A DNA stretch of 64,000 bases from AP-15 sp036500965. GTDB taxonomy: Bacteria > Pseudomonadota > Alphaproteobacteria > ATCC43930 > CGMCC-115725. The position numbers and the translations under genes were made by a program. The notes under the pieces were generated by a model. The model had not been told where the DNA came from, searched no databases, and worked only from the letters and a program-made list of their open reading frames with translations. Shown piece by piece: positions 63,076 through 64,000 of this stretch (the first letter of the stretch is position 1; each line of letters opens with the position of its first letter). The stretch spans positions 29,660 to 93,659 of the forward strand of contig DASYBC010000041.1 of the NCBI GenBank assembly GCA_036500965.1. Reading direction: 5' to 3'.

Positions 63076-63217
63076 TGCCGAGGCATCCATTATCAGTTGG
63101 GGCGTCGCCGCCAAGGGCAGTCTTGTCTTGCGGGGTTGAGTGCTGAAATCCAATGTCTTGGGCTGAGGTTGATCGCGGCCATCACCCCCTCATCCCCCAT
63201 TGACCGGTTCAATCATG

Positions 63218-63781
63218 CTATCGCGCGATACCGGCGCGACCGACTTCGCGATAAACGGTCGAGCGCCCCAAGCCGAGCTGCCTGGCGGCCACGGTTGGTG
63301 ATAGGCCTGCTTTCACCAACTCCAGCGCCGCCGCGATCTTCTCTGGATCGAGAGGGTGGCGCCCGGGCCGCTTGCCGCGGGCCCGAGCGGCGGCGATCCC
63401 GTCCCTTGTTCGCTCGGCGATCAGACGCCGCTCGAAATGCGCGATCGCTCCGAACACGTGGAAGACCAGCTCGCCGGCGGCCGAGTTGGTGTCGATCCTT
63501 TCCTCCAGGCTGAGCAAAGCGATGCCGCGCTCCTTGAGCATCGCGACCGTGGTCAGCAATTCGCCGAGAGATCGTCCGAGCCGGTCGAGACGCACGACTG
63601 AGAGCGTATCGCCCTTGCGGGCGTAGGCGAGCAGGGCTTCGAGGCCCGGTCGCTCCATTGTCTTGCCGGAACGGATATCGCTGAAAACTTTGATCGCGCC
63701 GGCCTCGGTCAGCCGCATGGTCTGGCCGGCGACATCCTGATCGCCAGTCGACACTCGCGCATAGCCGAGAATGCCACCCAT
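63218..63781 (-). CDS. serine recombinase, Tn3-type resolvase
   Basis: The 187-residue protein has the catalytic serine in G-Y-A-R-V-S-T, then D-R-L-G-R-S, F-H-V-F-G-A-I-A-H-F-E-R-R-L and a C-terminal helix-turn-helix (G-L-S-P-T-V-A-A-R-Q-L-G-L-G-R-S-T-V-Y-R). The ATG at 63781 gives the normal length. Its upstream DNA contains dyads like a res site. No transposase of a Tn3-type element is visible in the window. Confidence 0.92.
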   Translation of the reverse strand: MGGILGYARVSTGDQDVAGQTMRLTEAGAIKVFSDIRSGKTMERPGLEALLAYARKGDTLSVVRLDRLGRSLGELLTTVAMLKERGIALLSLEERIDTNSAAGELVFHVFGAIAHFERRLIAERTRDGIAAARARGKRPGRHPLDPEKIAAALELVKAGLSPTVAARQLGLGRSTVYREVGRAGIAR

Positions 63782-63803
63782 AGCGTCTCGCAAACGACCG
63801 TTC

Positions 63804-63883
63804 TGTGGACGGGCACACCGGCACTCTACCGGTGCGCACATTTCCGTCCACAAACTACGTCCATTAAACCTGTGGCGTCCACA
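63804..63883. promoter_or_regulatory. res-like dyad region upstream of the resolvase
   Basis: TGTGGACGG-...-CCGTCCACA (63804-63852) is a long imperfect palindrome with CACCGG and CCGGTG inside. A second perfect dyad, TGTGG-CGT-CCACA, lies at 63871-63883. The repeated TGTGG(A)CG motif suggests two or three recombinase subsites at the usual position in front of the resolvase gene. Confidence 0.58.
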
Positions 63884-64000
63884 ATCCTGATCGACATTTT
63901 CGGGACGAAACCCCGACAAGCGCGAGCTTATCGACCTGCGGCGGCAGATCGAAGCCAACGATTATATGGCAATCACGTCCGACCGGCTGGCTGGCATGAG

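Noticed and set aside
63890..64000. Open plus-strand frame at the right edge (D-K-R-E-L-I-D-L-R-R-Q-I-E-A-N-D-Y)
   Set aside because: It looks protein-like but has a TGA just upstream and no start before the window ends; it may be part of a gene cut by the recombinase region, but too little is visible to annotate.

Overview
The window is GC-rich DNA of an alphaproteobacterium. The evidence is its gene set: a GapR-type DUF2312 protein, a DUF1244 protein, an RpoH with the alphaproteobacterial RpoH-box form, MinCDE, PhaR, separately encoded trpF, trpB and trpA, and very high third-position GC. The order is probably Rhodospirillales or Hyphomicrobiales, but the sequence alone does not settle this. 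Most of the window is chromosomal housekeeping and soil-type catabolism, broken up by small mobile elements and decayed genes.

Layout. 1-1622: the end of a Rieske ring-hydroxylating dioxygenase (alpha and beta subunits). 1610-4475: an arsenic operon on the minus strand (arsR, arsM, arsC, ACR3) with a readable promoter and operator. 4570-8949: DUF1244, GapR and dnaE. 9175-13732: a VOC protein, minCDE, a beta-hydroxyacid dehydrogenase and an alpha/beta hydrolase. 13749-17823: a relatively AT-rich glycosyltransferase, flippase and membrane-protein block that abuts a truncated flavin monooxygenase. 18071-21505: a minus-strand catabolic run (amidohydrolase, VOC, Ldh2 dehydrogenase, lipoprotein, RidA-like). 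21649-26394: rpoH, an rluD-like gene, a small membrane protein, and a methyltransferase/ATP-grasp fusion gene preceded by a terminator-like hairpin. 26395-32596: repeats, a MaoC-like protein, an MBL lactonase-like protein, a methyltransferase, a Phd/VapC module and an MlrC-like peptidase. 32805-46443: metabolic genes including apaG, folE, argE, two 'rSAM-associated' transferases and a PA0069-type radical SAM protein. 46645-49249: yraN, rsmI and a LppC/LpoA-like lipoprotein. 49318-52211: a decayed toxin-antitoxin pair and a lone molybdopterin dehydrogenase large subunit. 52233-54347: PHA synthase-like genes and phaR. 54359-60431: trpF, trpB and trpA, split by inserted modules. 60907-64000: tRNA-Ser, an intact IS5-type element with a passenger gene, a truncated SAM-domain gene, and a serine recombinase with a res-like upstream region.

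Main themes. (1) Miniature elements bounded by CTAG occur at 15912-16032 and 55006-55177, with a degraded relative at 55231-55349. A full IS5-type element at 61455-62961 has the same CTAG boundary, and its ends resemble those of the 55006 element. (2) A toxin-antitoxin module sits exactly at the trpB/trpA junction, which is duplicated on both sides of it. (3) In two of the three toxin-antitoxin loci the toxin is broken and the antitoxin is intact. (4) Several pseudogenes are visible only by reading across frames: an HpaB-family fragment, an internally deleted serine hydrolase, two PIN toxins, a PEP-CTERM tail and a SAM-domain stub. (5) The best candidate for an undescribed biochemical function is the 675-residue methyltransferase/D-Ala-D-Ala-ligase-like fusion at 24367-26394.
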